A stretch of 53,904 nt of DNA from a virus. The number at the start of each line of letters is the position of its first letter. The stretch's first letter is position 1. Position numbers and translations under genes: made by a program. The notes beneath the pieces are model-generated. The model was not told where the DNA came from. It did not search any database and saw only the letters and a program-made list of their open reading frames with translations. Positions 5,759-15,386 of this stretch are shown here, piece by piece. The DNA lies in the IMG/VR virus record IMGVR_UViG_3300032214_001883, positions 1 through 53,904 of that record; one strand, given 5' to 3'.

Positions 5759-8700
5759 ATGTCAAATTCAAAATATCCAAATCAAATAGATACATCTGCA
5801 GAGCTACCTATAGTAAGAAATAACTTAAATGAGATAGGTGCAGATTCTATAAATTCTATTCGATCCGCCATAATTCAAATAGAGAAGACCTTGGGATTAA
5901 ATCCCCAGGGTGCCATAGGAAATACCGTTTCATCCAGGTTGTCCAAAAGTCTTGACGCATCTGGCTCAATACTGAAGGAAGCTCTGGATAAGGCGAATGT
6001 CATTTATGGACCGATTTCAAATGACAATATAGCGAAGACGGCAGCGATAGAAGAAGAAAAGCTAAAGCTAAATTTTCCAACCACTGTTTTACAATCTCAA
6101 ATCTCTTATGTCAACTCAATTATAGATTCATTAGAGCTGCAAATAAAAGAAATTAGCGCAAATCTATCTTCACATTTAAACAAGAGTGCTTCCGCAAGAC
6201 ATCCCGCGACTGCAATTTCAACCACATCATTCTCCGGATCTTCTTCAGAATCTTTGAAATCGATAGCAGACTCTAACGTACAGGCCGTCATCGAAAGCAT
6301 TGTATCATCTCATATAAATTATGATGGGTTAAATATATCGCAGGATAATAACTCACACAACTCAAATCAGATATATTTTGACAACGCGAGCACAAGCTCC
6401 GTTATCTCTTCCTCCACCGTTCAAGGGGCAATTGAAGATCTGGTTGCGGCACCAATTGTCGCAATAGAAAATTACAAGAATTATAATAATTCAAACGGTG
6501 TTGTAAGAAAAGCAAATATATCTGACATCAACAACTCATCATATGGCATTCTTATTGCTTCCGGAATATCTATCACGATATTAAAGAATCTTTCTTACTC
6601 TAAGATAATAAACATATCACTTGCCTCGGATATTTCCAGGCCAGACTTTGATTTAAAAAAATCAGATCAAATATCTGTAATCTCAAACGGAATAGAAAGA
6701 ACTTTTCAAATTTATAAAGTAAATTATAATCCCTCAGATTTAACAAAGATATCCTCTTTTGATGTCTTTGGCACTGCAAACGAGGATATAACATCAAGTA
6801 ATTCTTTTATATATTACAAGCACAAAACAGACTATATAAAAACTTCTCTTTTGATGAGTGCAGTGCAAAATCAATCACTAACTTCATCATCAACTGTAAT
6901 GGTCTGTAATCCCGGTTCTGCATCAGTTATATCTTCTTCAATAAAGATCGGAGAGATAACGGCCACAAACAGATATTTTGATATATCTATAAATGATGGT
7001 GCGGCATACAGCATAGATTGTTATGTTCTGTCTGGCGTAACGCTTGACGCAATTGTAGGTTATATAAACGAACAATTTGATGGCTACCTACTTCCTGTAT
7101 TGGCTTATCGCGTCGATCTTGAGGATGGCGGCTCTGAGATTGCAATTTGTTCGAATGTTGCAACTGGCGATTCTGAAGATATCTATTTTAAAATAACAAG
7201 ATCTTCAGATGACGGAATTGATTCAATTGGTTTTTCATTCTGTGAAGATAAAAATATTTATGGAAAATATTCAACATCATTTGTTATCAATGGAAAGGAG
7301 AAGAACTCTCTCGCCACTAAGTTAAAAACTCAAAGCATGAGTTTTTCAGCTGGTCTAAATGTAATAGAGACTTCAGATTCCGCATTAAATTTAGTTACAA
7401 GTGGAATTAAGAAAGGCGATATAATCACAATTCTTGGCTCTGGCCAAAATATATCACTCAAAATAGCGGCAGTTACAGAGTCAACATTAACAATATCCTC
7501 AAATCAGTTACCATCCGGTTTTTTAACATCCAGCACTGATGGGATAACATATATAGTCTATAATAACACATTAGACTTTTCGGATTATGAATTCCTAAAG
7601 GTGGCAGGATCCTTCGGGAGCACACTTTTCGAAATTTTTGCAGATCAGGATGCAAATCTATTTTACAATCCAATTGCCGAATTGGAAACGCCAGTACTAA
7701 TTGATTCTGCGCTTATTACGGTCGTTGATATTGAAAATAAATTTGCTGTAGAGCAAGCAACAATTAATTATACGCAAACGGCAGATGGCTATGTATCTCT
7801 AAGTCTTGATCAGGGACAGCAAATAAAGATTGTTGGAGATCATAATTACGTAAAATTAATTTCCAACAACGAAGCTCTAAAAATAACTGTTTATGTTCCA
7901 AGTAAGGATGATTTATATAGTTACATAGGCTCTAGCTCAGAAACAAGCTCTTTTATTTATCTGTTCGACTCAGTAGACGAAAATAATAATTTAGTCATAT
8001 CACAGATAGCTTATAATAACTTCTCTTCCTCACTTGTTGGAGGCATGGGCTCTGCAAGAGCTTTCTCTAGATTAAGCTATGGTATAATTTCTAACAAAGA
8101 CATTTCAAATCTATTTATTGAGACGGCTGTAAGTAGCTCTACTGCGGAACTAAGAAGCAATGGAGTGGTTTTTGGACTAGAAGTCTTGTCAGGATCTGTA
8201 GGAATAGATGGAGTATATATAGTTAGTATAGGCTCTGGATCTTGTTACGTTGGTGGAAGAAAATTTATATTTAAAAATTTTGAAAATATTTCGACCGGCA
8301 TAAATTCCTCAGACACCGACAAGGTATATATAGGGGTAGATCAGGACGGAAATCTTATTTTCGAATCTTGCGACCCAGTTTGCAACTATCCTTGGCAGGA
8401 TTTGAACGTTGCTCTGCTGGGCAGCATAGAGCTATCCGCTGGAATTATCTATCCGTATGACCAAAGATTATTTATAAGTGAAATTGATCTAAAGATATTA
8501 AACTCAATTACAGTAAGTTCTCAGCCTGGAATGGCGCATTTCACAGATCTGGTGAAAGCAATAAAATATGCGAAGAGATTTTCGCAAATATTCCCATCCG
8601 CCGGCACCCCAGAAATTCACATGAAATCTGGAGTACATACTGTAAATGTAGATATAACAACAGAGCTATCCATTCTTGATTGGTATTCTGCGGTAATTAC

Positions 8701-9988
8701 TATTGCAGAAGATGACACAAGGAAAGATTATTATGATTCTCTAATAAAGAGTGGATTTTGGATTGACTTTCCAGTCACAATATCTGGTGAGGGAACCTCA
8801 ACAAAAGTAAAAATATTTTATAACGTCTCTGCCGCCGATGGGGATTTTGTTCTTGCGGGAGCTATAACAATACCCGGATATGGATTTAATCAAACTGGAA
8901 TACATGCCACGTTAGCACACGATAGATTTTATAGTGGGTTTTTAACTCTAAGAAATTTTGAGCTAACAACTGGCGGAATACACATAATAGACCTGAATAA
9001 TTATGATTCACTTGGAAATAAATACGACTTTAAATTGGATATAGTTGGAATTTCAAAACTTAATGAGACAACCGGCCTATCAACTTCCTTTGCTTACTAT
9101 TATTCGTTCTCATCTATCGAGATAAGTGAGCAAGATGATTCTGTAACAAATAAGGGAAATATCTCTATAAGAGATTGTTATATTAAGTCTTCGAACGATC
9201 TTCTGTCTCCTATAGATTTTACACCACCTTCTGCGTCAACAAGATATAAAAATATAAATCTCTTAAATAATATAACAACTTCGATAGAGCCAATAACAAG
9301 TCCCTCTATATTTGATACGTCTGATTTTCCACCCGAAAATGACATTACGTCTATAGGAAACTCAACACCATCTGTTTTGATTGCAGATAAGGTTGATCGC
9401 ATATCAAATCATTTAGTTCTTGGTGGACAACTAACGACATCAGATATCTTTTTTGATACCGCAAGAAAAACTTCCAAAACTTATTGGTTTTATCAAAGTC
9501 AAATAATTGTTGGAACGGATGCTCTATACTATTTTGACGCATATGATCCACTTTTTGTTGGAGTTATATCCCCGGAAGATAGAATTTACAGCCCTCCATA
9601 TGGAGCTTATACTCGACCACTTGTTAATGTAAATATATCAGAAAGCGTTTCCTCGCCCATTGAGATCTTGCCTGGCCAGAAGCTAACTTCTGTAAAAATT
9701 ACTGGTAATTTTACGGCATCATCACAGATTGAGGTTTTAATTATAAAAGAAAGTCCTCTTAGCATAGGATCTTACACAACTGTTGTTTCATCTGGAACTT
9801 TATCCTCATTTACTGCATCTGGCGAACGTTTTTTCGAATTTGACTGTTCTTATAAGCCGGCTATGCTGCAACAACACTATTTAATAATAAATCTTCTAGC
9901 GTCATCAGCATCGCAAGATGGGTTCAGCAAAGCTATATTAACTTTTGAATCCACAAATCTATCAGAAATATTGGGAATCTCAGAATGA
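5759..9988 (+). CDS. Tail fibre-like protein A with beta-helical C-terminal region
   Basis: 1409 residues. Residues 1-115 are a conserved anchor ('KYPNQIDTSAELPIVRNNL', 'IRSAIIQIEKTLGLNPQG', 'LKLNFPTTVLQSQIS') shared with the next gene. Helical and beta-rich modules follow (HINYDG...NNSHNSNQIYFD at about 182-215). Residues about 920-1180 ('HFTDLVKAIKYAKRF', then many short beta repeats with 'TISGEG') look like a right-handed beta-helix of pectin-lyase type. Residues about 1300-1400 form an extra beta-sandwich-like tip absent from its paralogue. I infer a trimeric fibre or receptor-binding protein attached through the N-terminal module; host polysaccharide is a plausible target. No catalytic residues could be assigned. 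The stop overlaps the next start (ATGA). Confidence 0.65.
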   Translation: MSNSKYPNQIDTSAELPIVRNNLNEIGADSINSIRSAIIQIEKTLGLNPQGAIGNTVSSRLSKSLDASGSILKEALDKANVIYGPISNDNIAKTAAIEEEKLKLNFPTTVLQSQISYVNSIIDSLELQIKEISANLSSHLNKSASARHPATAISTTSFSGSSSESLKSIADSNVQAVIESIVSSHINYDGLNISQDNNSHNSNQIYFDNASTSSVISSSTVQGAIEDLVAAPIVAIENYKNYNNSNGVVRKANISDINNSSYGILIASGISITILKNLSYSKIINISLASDISRPDFDLKKSDQISVISNGIERTFQIYKVNYNPSDLTKISSFDVFGTANEDITSSNSFIYYKHKTDYIKTSLLMSAVQNQSLTSSSTVMVCNPGSASVISSSIKIGEITATNRYFDISINDGAAYSIDCYVLSGVTLDAIVGYINEQFDGYLLPVLAYRVDLEDGGSEIAICSNVATGDSEDIYFKITRSSDDGIDSIGFSFCEDKNIYGKYSTSFVINGKEKNSLATKLKTQSMSFSAGLNVIETSDSALNLVTSGIKKGDIITILGSGQNISLKIAAVTESTLTISSNQLPSGFLTSSTDGITYIVYNNTLDFSDYEFLKVAGSFGSTLFEIFADQDANLFYNPIAELETPVLIDSALITVVDIENKFAVEQATINYTQTADGYVSLSLDQGQQIKIVGDHNYVKLISNNEALKITVYVPSKDDLYSYIGSSSETSSFIYLFDSVDENNNLVISQIAYNNFSSSLVGGMGSARAFSRLSYGIISNKDISNLFIETAVSSSTAELRSNGVVFGLEVLSGSVGIDGVYIVSIGSGSCYVGGRKFIFKNFENISTGINSSDTDKVYIGVDQDGNLIFESCDPVCNYPWQDLNVALLGSIELSAGIIYPYDQRLFISEIDLKILNSITVSSQPGMAHFTDLVKAIKYAKRFSQIFPSAGTPEIHMKSGVHTVNVDITTELSILDWYSAVITIAEDDTRKDYYDSLIKSGFWIDFPVTISGEGTSTKVKIFYNVSAADGDFVLAGAITIPGYGFNQTGIHATLAHDRFYSGFLTLRNFELTTGGIHIIDLNNYDSLGNKYDFKLDIVGISKLNETTGLSTSFAYYYSFSSIEISEQDDSVTNKGNISIRDCYIKSSNDLLSPIDFTPPSASTRYKNINLLNNITTSIEPITSPSIFDTSDFPPENDITSIGNSTPSVLIADKVDRISNHLVLGGQLTTSDIFFDTARKTSKTYWFYQSQIIVGTDALYYFDAYDPLFVGVISPEDRIYSPPYGAYTRPLVNVNISESVSSPIEILPGQKLTSVKITGNFTASSQIEVLIIKESPLSIGSYTTVVSSGTLSSFTASGERFFEFDCSYKPAMLQQHYLIINLLASSASQDGFSKAILTFESTNLSEILGISE
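5768..5802 (+). repeat. 35-bp direct repeat, copy 1
   Basis: Perfect match to 9991-10025, starting three codons into this fibre gene. It encodes SKYPNQIDTSA plus part of the next codon. The repeat is in frame in both genes, so recombination between copies would delete one fibre gene and leave an intact one. Confidence 0.85.
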
Positions 9989-12900
9989 AGTCAAAATATC
10001 CAAATCAAATAGATACATCTGCAGAAGTTCCAGTAGTTCGTGACGGCATAACGGAAATATCTTCTGATTTTTTCAATTCACTTCGAAGTGCAATTATACA
10101 GATAGAGAAGACTCTCGGTGTAAACCCTCAAGGCGCAGTTGGATTAACGGTTGGCGATCGTATTTCGAATGCTCTTGATGCATCAGGCAACCTGTCAAAG
10201 CAAGCACTTGATAATGCAAATGTTATCTATGGTCCAATCGCAAATGATAATATATCAGAGGCTGCATCAATTACTGAGTCAAAGCTAAAGCTTAATTTTC
10301 CGACAACTGTTCTTCAGTCGCAGATATCGACAATTAGCTCCCTAATTGATAATATTGTATCAAAAATTGACGAACTAAACATTCTTTTTTCTGCTCATAT
10401 AAATCCAAATGCTTTGGCAAGACATTACGCAAAGTCCATCCTTGTCGAATCATATACGCAGTCAAGCTCTGACTTAGCCACATCTGATTTTGAACAATCC
10501 AGCTTACAGACTTTTGCAGAAAACCTATACTCTAAGCACATAAATTATTCTGGCGCATCAATATCACAGACAAATAATTCGCACACCGCATCCCAAATAT
10601 ATTTTGACAGTCAGACAATATCCGATCTTTCATCATCCTCTGACGTTCAGGGTGTTATTGAGGACATCGCAACACTCAATGCAGAAGCAATACGTGATAA
10701 TTTTTCATATTTAAATTCAAACGCACAGATAAGGTTTGGAAGAAAGAAATCACTTTTCGAAGGTAATGATAAAAACCTTGCAATAATTCCATCTGCTGAT
10801 GTTATTTATTCTGTTTCATCGACATCAGTAACAAAATTAACGCTAACGACGCCAATTTTCCCGGAGCAAGAAATATCAAAATTTGATTTGGTTTCTTTGT
10901 CTGGAACAACAAATGCTGTTGATGATGGCGAATATTATATAGAATCATTCGAAATGGATGGATTAAACATATCGTCCATAAGTATATTTTATCAAGCAAA
11001 AACAGAGTCTTCTGGAACCGCAATAATATCTGTTTTCAAAAATTCTTACGAAACCAATAACTTTAACGGTTTAAATACAACTGTAAGGCCCAGATTTAAC
11101 TACACAAATACTCCAGATATTGTCGTTGCACACCCAAATGCTGCATCTATAATAAGTTTTGGGTTCGATAGCTCAAATATAACCTTGGCAAGTAATAAGC
11201 TCAAGGTGATGGTCGATGGAGATCTTGAACAAGATTTCGAGACATTTGATTCTACATTATCTGAGGATTCTCAGAATATCGATTCTGCTGTTTACAAATT
11301 AAATGAGCAATTTGTTGAAAATAAATTTCCAGTTATGGCATACAAGATTAGAAGAGCCTCATGCTATGAGCTGGCCCTAACGCACCTTGTCCCAGATTTG
11401 GCAGGTGATGTCAAGCAAAGATCAATAAAAATATCCTCGGCCTCTGATTCAGATGGAACAACAACATTAGGCTTTTCCTCAAGACTGGGAATAACCTACT
11501 ATGGGTCTAACGGAAACCCAGTTCTTTTGAACGGCAATCTCCTGAGAGATTTTTATAAGATTATTTCTTTTGATGTTACACAGGTTTATTTAAATCAATC
11601 TTCACAAAGAATTTCTCTTAATTCAGGAACCTTTGCATCATATGGGGTAGCAGTCGGCGACACCGTTATAGTCTCCGGCTCCTCCATTCAGAATGATGAT
11701 GGAGCATTTAGAATACTTTCTGTCAGTGGTCCAGATATCGATCTTGATCTTTCTTCTTTTTCATTCTCAGGAGCACTTGATGACGGCTCCATAATATATG
11801 TTATAAAGAATTCCATACCTCTATATACATTGAATTTCGAGGAGGTTTCTGGTACCTCCGGGTTTTCGCTGGTCGATGCCCTCATGGATATTAACGGCTT
11901 CGTCTTTTTTAATAAAAGAGCGGAAATAAATTCGCCAATATCTTCATCATCGATATTTGCGTGCGTTGTGGATATCTCTGCGGGATATCTAACAGATGAT
12001 TATGCAACACTAACAATAGATACAAATGGTGATGCATTTATAACTGGTTCGGATCTTACGGATGGCGAAAAAATAACTGTAACATCTAGCGGAATTTTTA
12101 ATATACCGTCACCAGATAGACTAGGATATATTACAATTAGAGTTATTTATACTTCTCTTCCGGCTTCAAGCTTGTCGTGTATTGTGTATGGTAAGCAGGA
12201 ACATAAGAAGGATGTATATCATCTATCGAGATCTATATTCGGAAATTCGCTAGGAAGAGTTTTTGGAACAGCGACATCAACCGGAGTCCCAAATCTAATA
12301 GATAAAAGAACTTTTGGAAACATAGATATAAATCAGATTTCTCCAAATTTCATCGAAAAATATATAGAAGGCCCAAGAAATGAGTTGAGAGGTTCTGGCA
12401 TTATTAGCGGATGTGCCGTCACCGCCATAACAAGAGAAACCGATGTTGGAGGGGACTATGTTTCCTTTGGAGTATCCGCAGGCATTGTAATCGTTAATGG
12501 AATAAGATATATCTTCTCAGGAATAGAGTCATACAAACACTATACCATTACAAATTTCTATATCGCGATAGATAGATTTGGATGCCTAGATGTAAGAGAT
12601 GAGATATCTGAAGCGTACTCTTCATACAGAAATCAAACAGTAGCTTTCTTGGCTTATATTAAAAACACAACATCACCTTATGTACTATCTGTTAATGGTG
12701 ATGAAATTTACGATCTTAGATATTTTATAAATAATATTGATTCAAAAATATCAAAAGAAATTACAGTTTCAAACAGTCAAACAGACTCTCACTTCCTAGA
12801 TATAGATTCTGCAGTCAAATATGCTGGATTTTATTCTAGGTTATTTCCAAACGTCTCATATTATTCGCCTAAAATAACAATAAGGGAGGGCGAATACGAA

Positions 12901-13572
12901 GTAAATTCTCCAATTTTGATTGATTTTGACCTAACTATATCGGGATCTGGCCCAACCTCTCTAATAAAGAGAGGCGCAGATCTTTCCGTCGGAACTCCAT
13001 ATAGCACCTCTACGAATTTTGATGTTATGAAATCAATTTTCATTATTGGCGGTGGAGAAGCAGAATCCAGCACAAGGATTGTTAGAGGCGTAATGATTAA
13101 AGATCTTTCCTATAAGACTCACGGATCTTTTACGGGAACAGCACCTGTATTCTGTATAACACAAGATCTAGGTTCAGATGGAAGTAATCCATACTTTAGG
13201 TTTGAAAACATATATTTTGAGGGGCCACAAGATTTTAGCGCAAATCCTGCCGGAACACCAGTTTTTGAAAACCCAATAGTAGCAACGCATTCTGTTGCGG
13301 GAAGTTTACCAACGGACGTCATCTTTGGCAATATTATAATGACCGGCTGCTATTTTAACTACATGGGCTCCGAAGATGGTATAATAAAGGTTGTGGTTGA
13401 CCAGGGCAGCTCAAGCAATTCTACCGTCCAAAATATTATAGCCACAAATAATATCGCAGTTAATTCTTCACCTGACGGTTATATATCCTCACCACAAATG
13501 ATATACGATAATTACACATCTTATGTGACCGTATTAAATCTAATAGAAAGTTCAAATGCAATAACAAACTAG
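9985..13572 (+). CDS. Tail fibre-like protein B, paralogue of the preceding gene
   Basis: 1195 residues; ATG overlaps the previous TGA. The first 115 residues closely match protein A (KYPNQIDTSAEVPVVRDGI, SLRSAIIQIEKTLGVNPQG, NANVIYGPIANDNI), and homology continues weakly along the length: 'HINYSGASISQTNNSHTASQ', a middle beta domain near 390-450, and a 'GIVIVNGIRYIFSGIESY' region near 830. Residues about 930-1195 are predicted beta-helix ('SPILIDFDLTISGSGPTS...'). It lacks the C-terminal beta-sandwich of protein A. Probably a second fibre or receptor-binding subunit; the two could form a mixed fibre or recognise different receptors. Confidence 0.65.
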   Translation: MKSKYPNQIDTSAEVPVVRDGITEISSDFFNSLRSAIIQIEKTLGVNPQGAVGLTVGDRISNALDASGNLSKQALDNANVIYGPIANDNISEAASITESKLKLNFPTTVLQSQISTISSLIDNIVSKIDELNILFSAHINPNALARHYAKSILVESYTQSSSDLATSDFEQSSLQTFAENLYSKHINYSGASISQTNNSHTASQIYFDSQTISDLSSSSDVQGVIEDIATLNAEAIRDNFSYLNSNAQIRFGRKKSLFEGNDKNLAIIPSADVIYSVSSTSVTKLTLTTPIFPEQEISKFDLVSLSGTTNAVDDGEYYIESFEMDGLNISSISIFYQAKTESSGTAIISVFKNSYETNNFNGLNTTVRPRFNYTNTPDIVVAHPNAASIISFGFDSSNITLASNKLKVMVDGDLEQDFETFDSTLSEDSQNIDSAVYKLNEQFVENKFPVMAYKIRRASCYELALTHLVPDLAGDVKQRSIKISSASDSDGTTTLGFSSRLGITYYGSNGNPVLLNGNLLRDFYKIISFDVTQVYLNQSSQRISLNSGTFASYGVAVGDTVIVSGSSIQNDDGAFRILSVSGPDIDLDLSSFSFSGALDDGSIIYVIKNSIPLYTLNFEEVSGTSGFSLVDALMDINGFVFFNKRAEINSPISSSSIFACVVDISAGYLTDDYATLTIDTNGDAFITGSDLTDGEKITVTSSGIFNIPSPDRLGYITIRVIYTSLPASSLSCIVYGKQEHKKDVYHLSRSIFGNSLGRVFGTATSTGVPNLIDKRTFGNIDINQISPNFIEKYIEGPRNELRGSGIISGCAVTAITRETDVGGDYVSFGVSAGIVIVNGIRYIFSGIESYKHYTITNFYIAIDRFGCLDVRDEISEAYSSYRNQTVAFLAYIKNTTSPYVLSVNGDEIYDLRYFINNIDSKISKEITVSNSQTDSHFLDIDSAVKYAGFYSRLFPNVSYYSPKITIREGEYEVNSPILIDFDLTISGSGPTSLIKRGADLSVGTPYSTSTNFDVMKSIFIIGGGEAESSTRIVRGVMIKDLSYKTHGSFTGTAPVFCITQDLGSDGSNPYFRFENIYFEGPQDFSANPAGTPVFENPIVATHSVAGSLPTDVIFGNIIMTGCYFNYMGSEDGIIKVVVDQGSSSNSTVQNIIATNNIAVNSSPDGYISSPQMIYDNYTSYVTVLNLIESSNAITN
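9991..10025 (+). repeat. 35-bp direct repeat, copy 2
   Basis: Identical to 5768-5802 (4223 bp apart, start to start), two codons into this fibre gene. Beyond the repeat, DNA identity drops quickly although protein similarity stays high for about 110 residues, so the perfect run suggests local gene conversion or strong selection. Confidence 0.85.
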
Positions 13573-13579
13573 GAATAGT

Positions 13580-14170
13580 ATGACTGAAGATGAAAAATCA
13601 GCTCTCGATATAATATATTCTCTTCCGGCTATATTAAAGAAATTAGAATCAAAGATAGACGTAATTGATAACAATGTAAAAATATTAAATAACAAGGTAC
13701 TGAAGCTATCAAGTAATCAGCAGGCCAATCAAAATGTTGCAGATAAGGGTCAAGAATCCGCAAGAAGTGATTCCAAGGTCGCTCAAGAACAACAGTCCAA
13801 AAGTTTGGAACAAAAATTTCTAATGCCTCGCGCAGAATCACCAGATGAAATGCCAAAAGTCTACAAAAAGGATGGTCAGCCGGATGTTAGAGAGCCGTCT
13901 GATGTTCAGATTAAAAAAATAGTTCTCGGAAACATAAAGCTTTTTGGCTATATAAAAACAACTTCGATGAAACCAGTTACAAACGCAACAATTAGGGTCT
14001 TTGATAAAGATAACGATCTCATTAAAAATATGAGCACCGATAAGGATGGATATTGGGAATGTAGGCTTCCAGCTGGTCAATATAACTCCGAAATATTGAT
14101 ATCAGGCATAAAACCTATAAACAGACAGTTTGCTTTACTAAACGGAATGAAGGAGTTTGAGCTTAAATAA
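13580..14170 (+). CDS. Coiled-coil protein with C-terminal carboxypeptidase-regulatory-like domain
   Basis: 196 residues, AGGA ribosome site, 7 nt after the fibre B stop. Residues about 5-50 form a coiled coil (ILKKLESKIDVIDNNVKILN); 50-110 is a Gln/Ser-rich linker. Residues 115-196 look like a CarboxypepD_reg-type beta sandwich: 'LFGYIKTTSMKPVTNATIRV', then 'DKDGYWECRLPAGQY'. Such domains are common adhesion or assembly modules on virions. A fibre-associated or connector protein is likely. The stop shares a base with the next start. Confidence 0.55.
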   Translation: MTEDEKSALDIIYSLPAILKKLESKIDVIDNNVKILNNKVLKLSSNQQANQNVADKGQESARSDSKVAQEQQSKSLEQKFLMPRAESPDEMPKVYKKDGQPDVREPSDVQIKKIVLGNIKLFGYIKTTSMKPVTNATIRVFDKDNDLIKNMSTDKDGYWECRLPAGQYNSEILISGIKPINRQFALLNGMKEFELK

Positions 14171-14538
14171 TGATTAATATAAGATTCAATCAGAAAAAAG
14201 ACGAAAGAGCCGGAATCTTTTATGAAATAAATAAAAAAATATCAGAATTTATTAGCAATAAAATTGATAAAAAAATAAATCTAATAGAAGATAATAACTC
14301 CATGGAGATCGTTGCTTCAAATCTAAGCATAGATAATCCCGGAGAAATTAAAATAGAATTATCTTATAGAAAAACCATTACTATTAATAATTCGGACTTA
14401 TTTGACAAGTCAAAAGTTGACAAACTTGTTACCGAAATTAAAAATTTCTGCGAGCAAGCCATAAATATTGAAAAGTTCAGTTACGTGCCAATCCATATGA
14501 GAGAAAAGAAAGAAACGATAAAAGATGCCAATAAATGA
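14170..14538 (+). CDS. Small structural-locus protein, unknown
   Basis: 122 residues; TAATG junction with the upstream gene, with AAGGAG about 20 nt upstream. The sequence is rich in Lys, Ile and Asn (YEINKKISEFISNKIDKKIN, then 'GEIKIELSYRKTITINN'), predicted alpha then beta. It overlaps the next gene by 14 nt. No recognised family. Its location directly before the tail completion candidate suggests a neck or tail-end accessory. Confidence 0.5.
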   Translation: MINIRFNQKKDERAGIFYEINKKISEFISNKIDKKINLIEDNNSMEIVASNLSIDNPGEIKIELSYRKTITINNSDLFDKSKVDKLVTEIKNFCEQAINIEKFSYVPIHMREKKETIKDANK

Positions 14539-15334
14539 GCAAGCTTTACCGGGAACCGGAATCAACGGTGACCACAGGGTTTTTTCGGACTTCTTTGCTG
14601 ACAACAATATTGTCCAGCAAGTTGCGATAGTACATCCAAAGAATCTGTTGATACAATCTCTCAGAGATCTGTTTAGAAAGGACTCTGTTTATACATATAG
14701 ATCTGATGAGTATGGCTTTCCCCTAACAGTAGATCTTACCGGGAAAGACCTTGAGACGACAGATACAACAAAAATCTTGATAAGCGATGTTTACAGATAT
14801 GATGTGAAATTTTTTCCAGCAATCATTATAAAGCATACCGGAGGAGCTTATAAACCGCTCTCCTTTAATCAGGAGGGAACTTATAGATATAGGAGAGATT
14901 ATATAGAGGATGCCTTTGGCGGAAGGAGACCAATATCTGTACCGACTCATAAAATATATGCAGGGAAATGGGACCTTGGTTTTGATGTCGCCATCTACTC
15001 CGAAAGCTACTCTGAATTGCAAGAAATTGTAGATATAACATCAATTGCCTTGCAACATGTTCTCTGGAATGACCTTCGTGCATCGGGTTTATTTATAAGT
15101 TCTTTGAACATTGGCTCCGAAAATGCTGAGCCATATGCTAATGATTATGTATACACTCAGAGTATAACGATTAAAACTCTATCTGAGTGGAGAGTTGAAA
15201 TTCCGATAGAAAGTGTCGTAGAAAAAATACTTTTTAATATTGATTCGAACCTTACTTCTTCACCATTTGAAGGAAATACTGCAAATTCTACAATATTAAG
15301 ATATGATGATTTATTGAGTCTAACTAAGATATAA
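14525..15334 (+). CDS. Putative tail completion/terminator protein
   Basis: 269 residues. The N-terminal region is extended (ALPGTGINGDHRVFSDFF), the middle contains 'RYRRDYIEDAFGGRRPISVP', and the C-terminal half has a helix with strands: 'IYSESYSELQEIVDITSIAL', then 'YVYTQSITIKTLSEWRVEIP'. A protein of this size and alpha/beta layout immediately before the sheath gene is where contractile-tail phages often encode the tail terminator or neck adaptor, and the 'YTQSI.IKT.SEWRV.IPIE' end fits that type. The call is from context and general pattern. The start overlaps the upstream gene; its SD is weak, suggesting coupling. Confidence 0.5.
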   Translation: MPINEQALPGTGINGDHRVFSDFFADNNIVQQVAIVHPKNLLIQSLRDLFRKDSVYTYRSDEYGFPLTVDLTGKDLETTDTTKILISDVYRYDVKFFPAIIIKHTGGAYKPLSFNQEGTYRYRRDYIEDAFGGRRPISVPTHKIYAGKWDLGFDVAIYSESYSELQEIVDITSIALQHVLWNDLRASGLFISSLNIGSENAEPYANDYVYTQSITIKTLSEWRVEIPIESVVEKILFNIDSNLTSSPFEGNTANSTILRYDDLLSLTKI

Positions 15335-15386
15335 TACTACTAATAATAAAATAGAAGTGTAATTTATTTTTTTCGGAGGTTTTATA
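15335..15386 (+). promoter_or_regulatory. Sheath gene leader
   Basis: A 52-nt leader holding TACTAATA at 15338-15345 (one change from the TATTAATA octamer), a TATAAT overlapping the end of the upstream gene (15330-15335), a T-rich stretch and a strong TCGGAGG ribosome site before ATG 15387. High expression of the sheath would fit a promoter here, but no well-spaced -35 is visible. Confidence 0.35.

Noticed and set aside
14382-14389. TATTAATA inside a coding region
   Set aside because: More than 130 nt from the next start and no hairpin; likely chance in AT-rich coding DNA. It shows the octamer alone is not sufficient evidence.
15314-15335. Sigma70 promoter TTGAGT...TATAAT before the sheath
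   Set aside because: The spacer is only 10 nt, too short for a -35/-10 pair.
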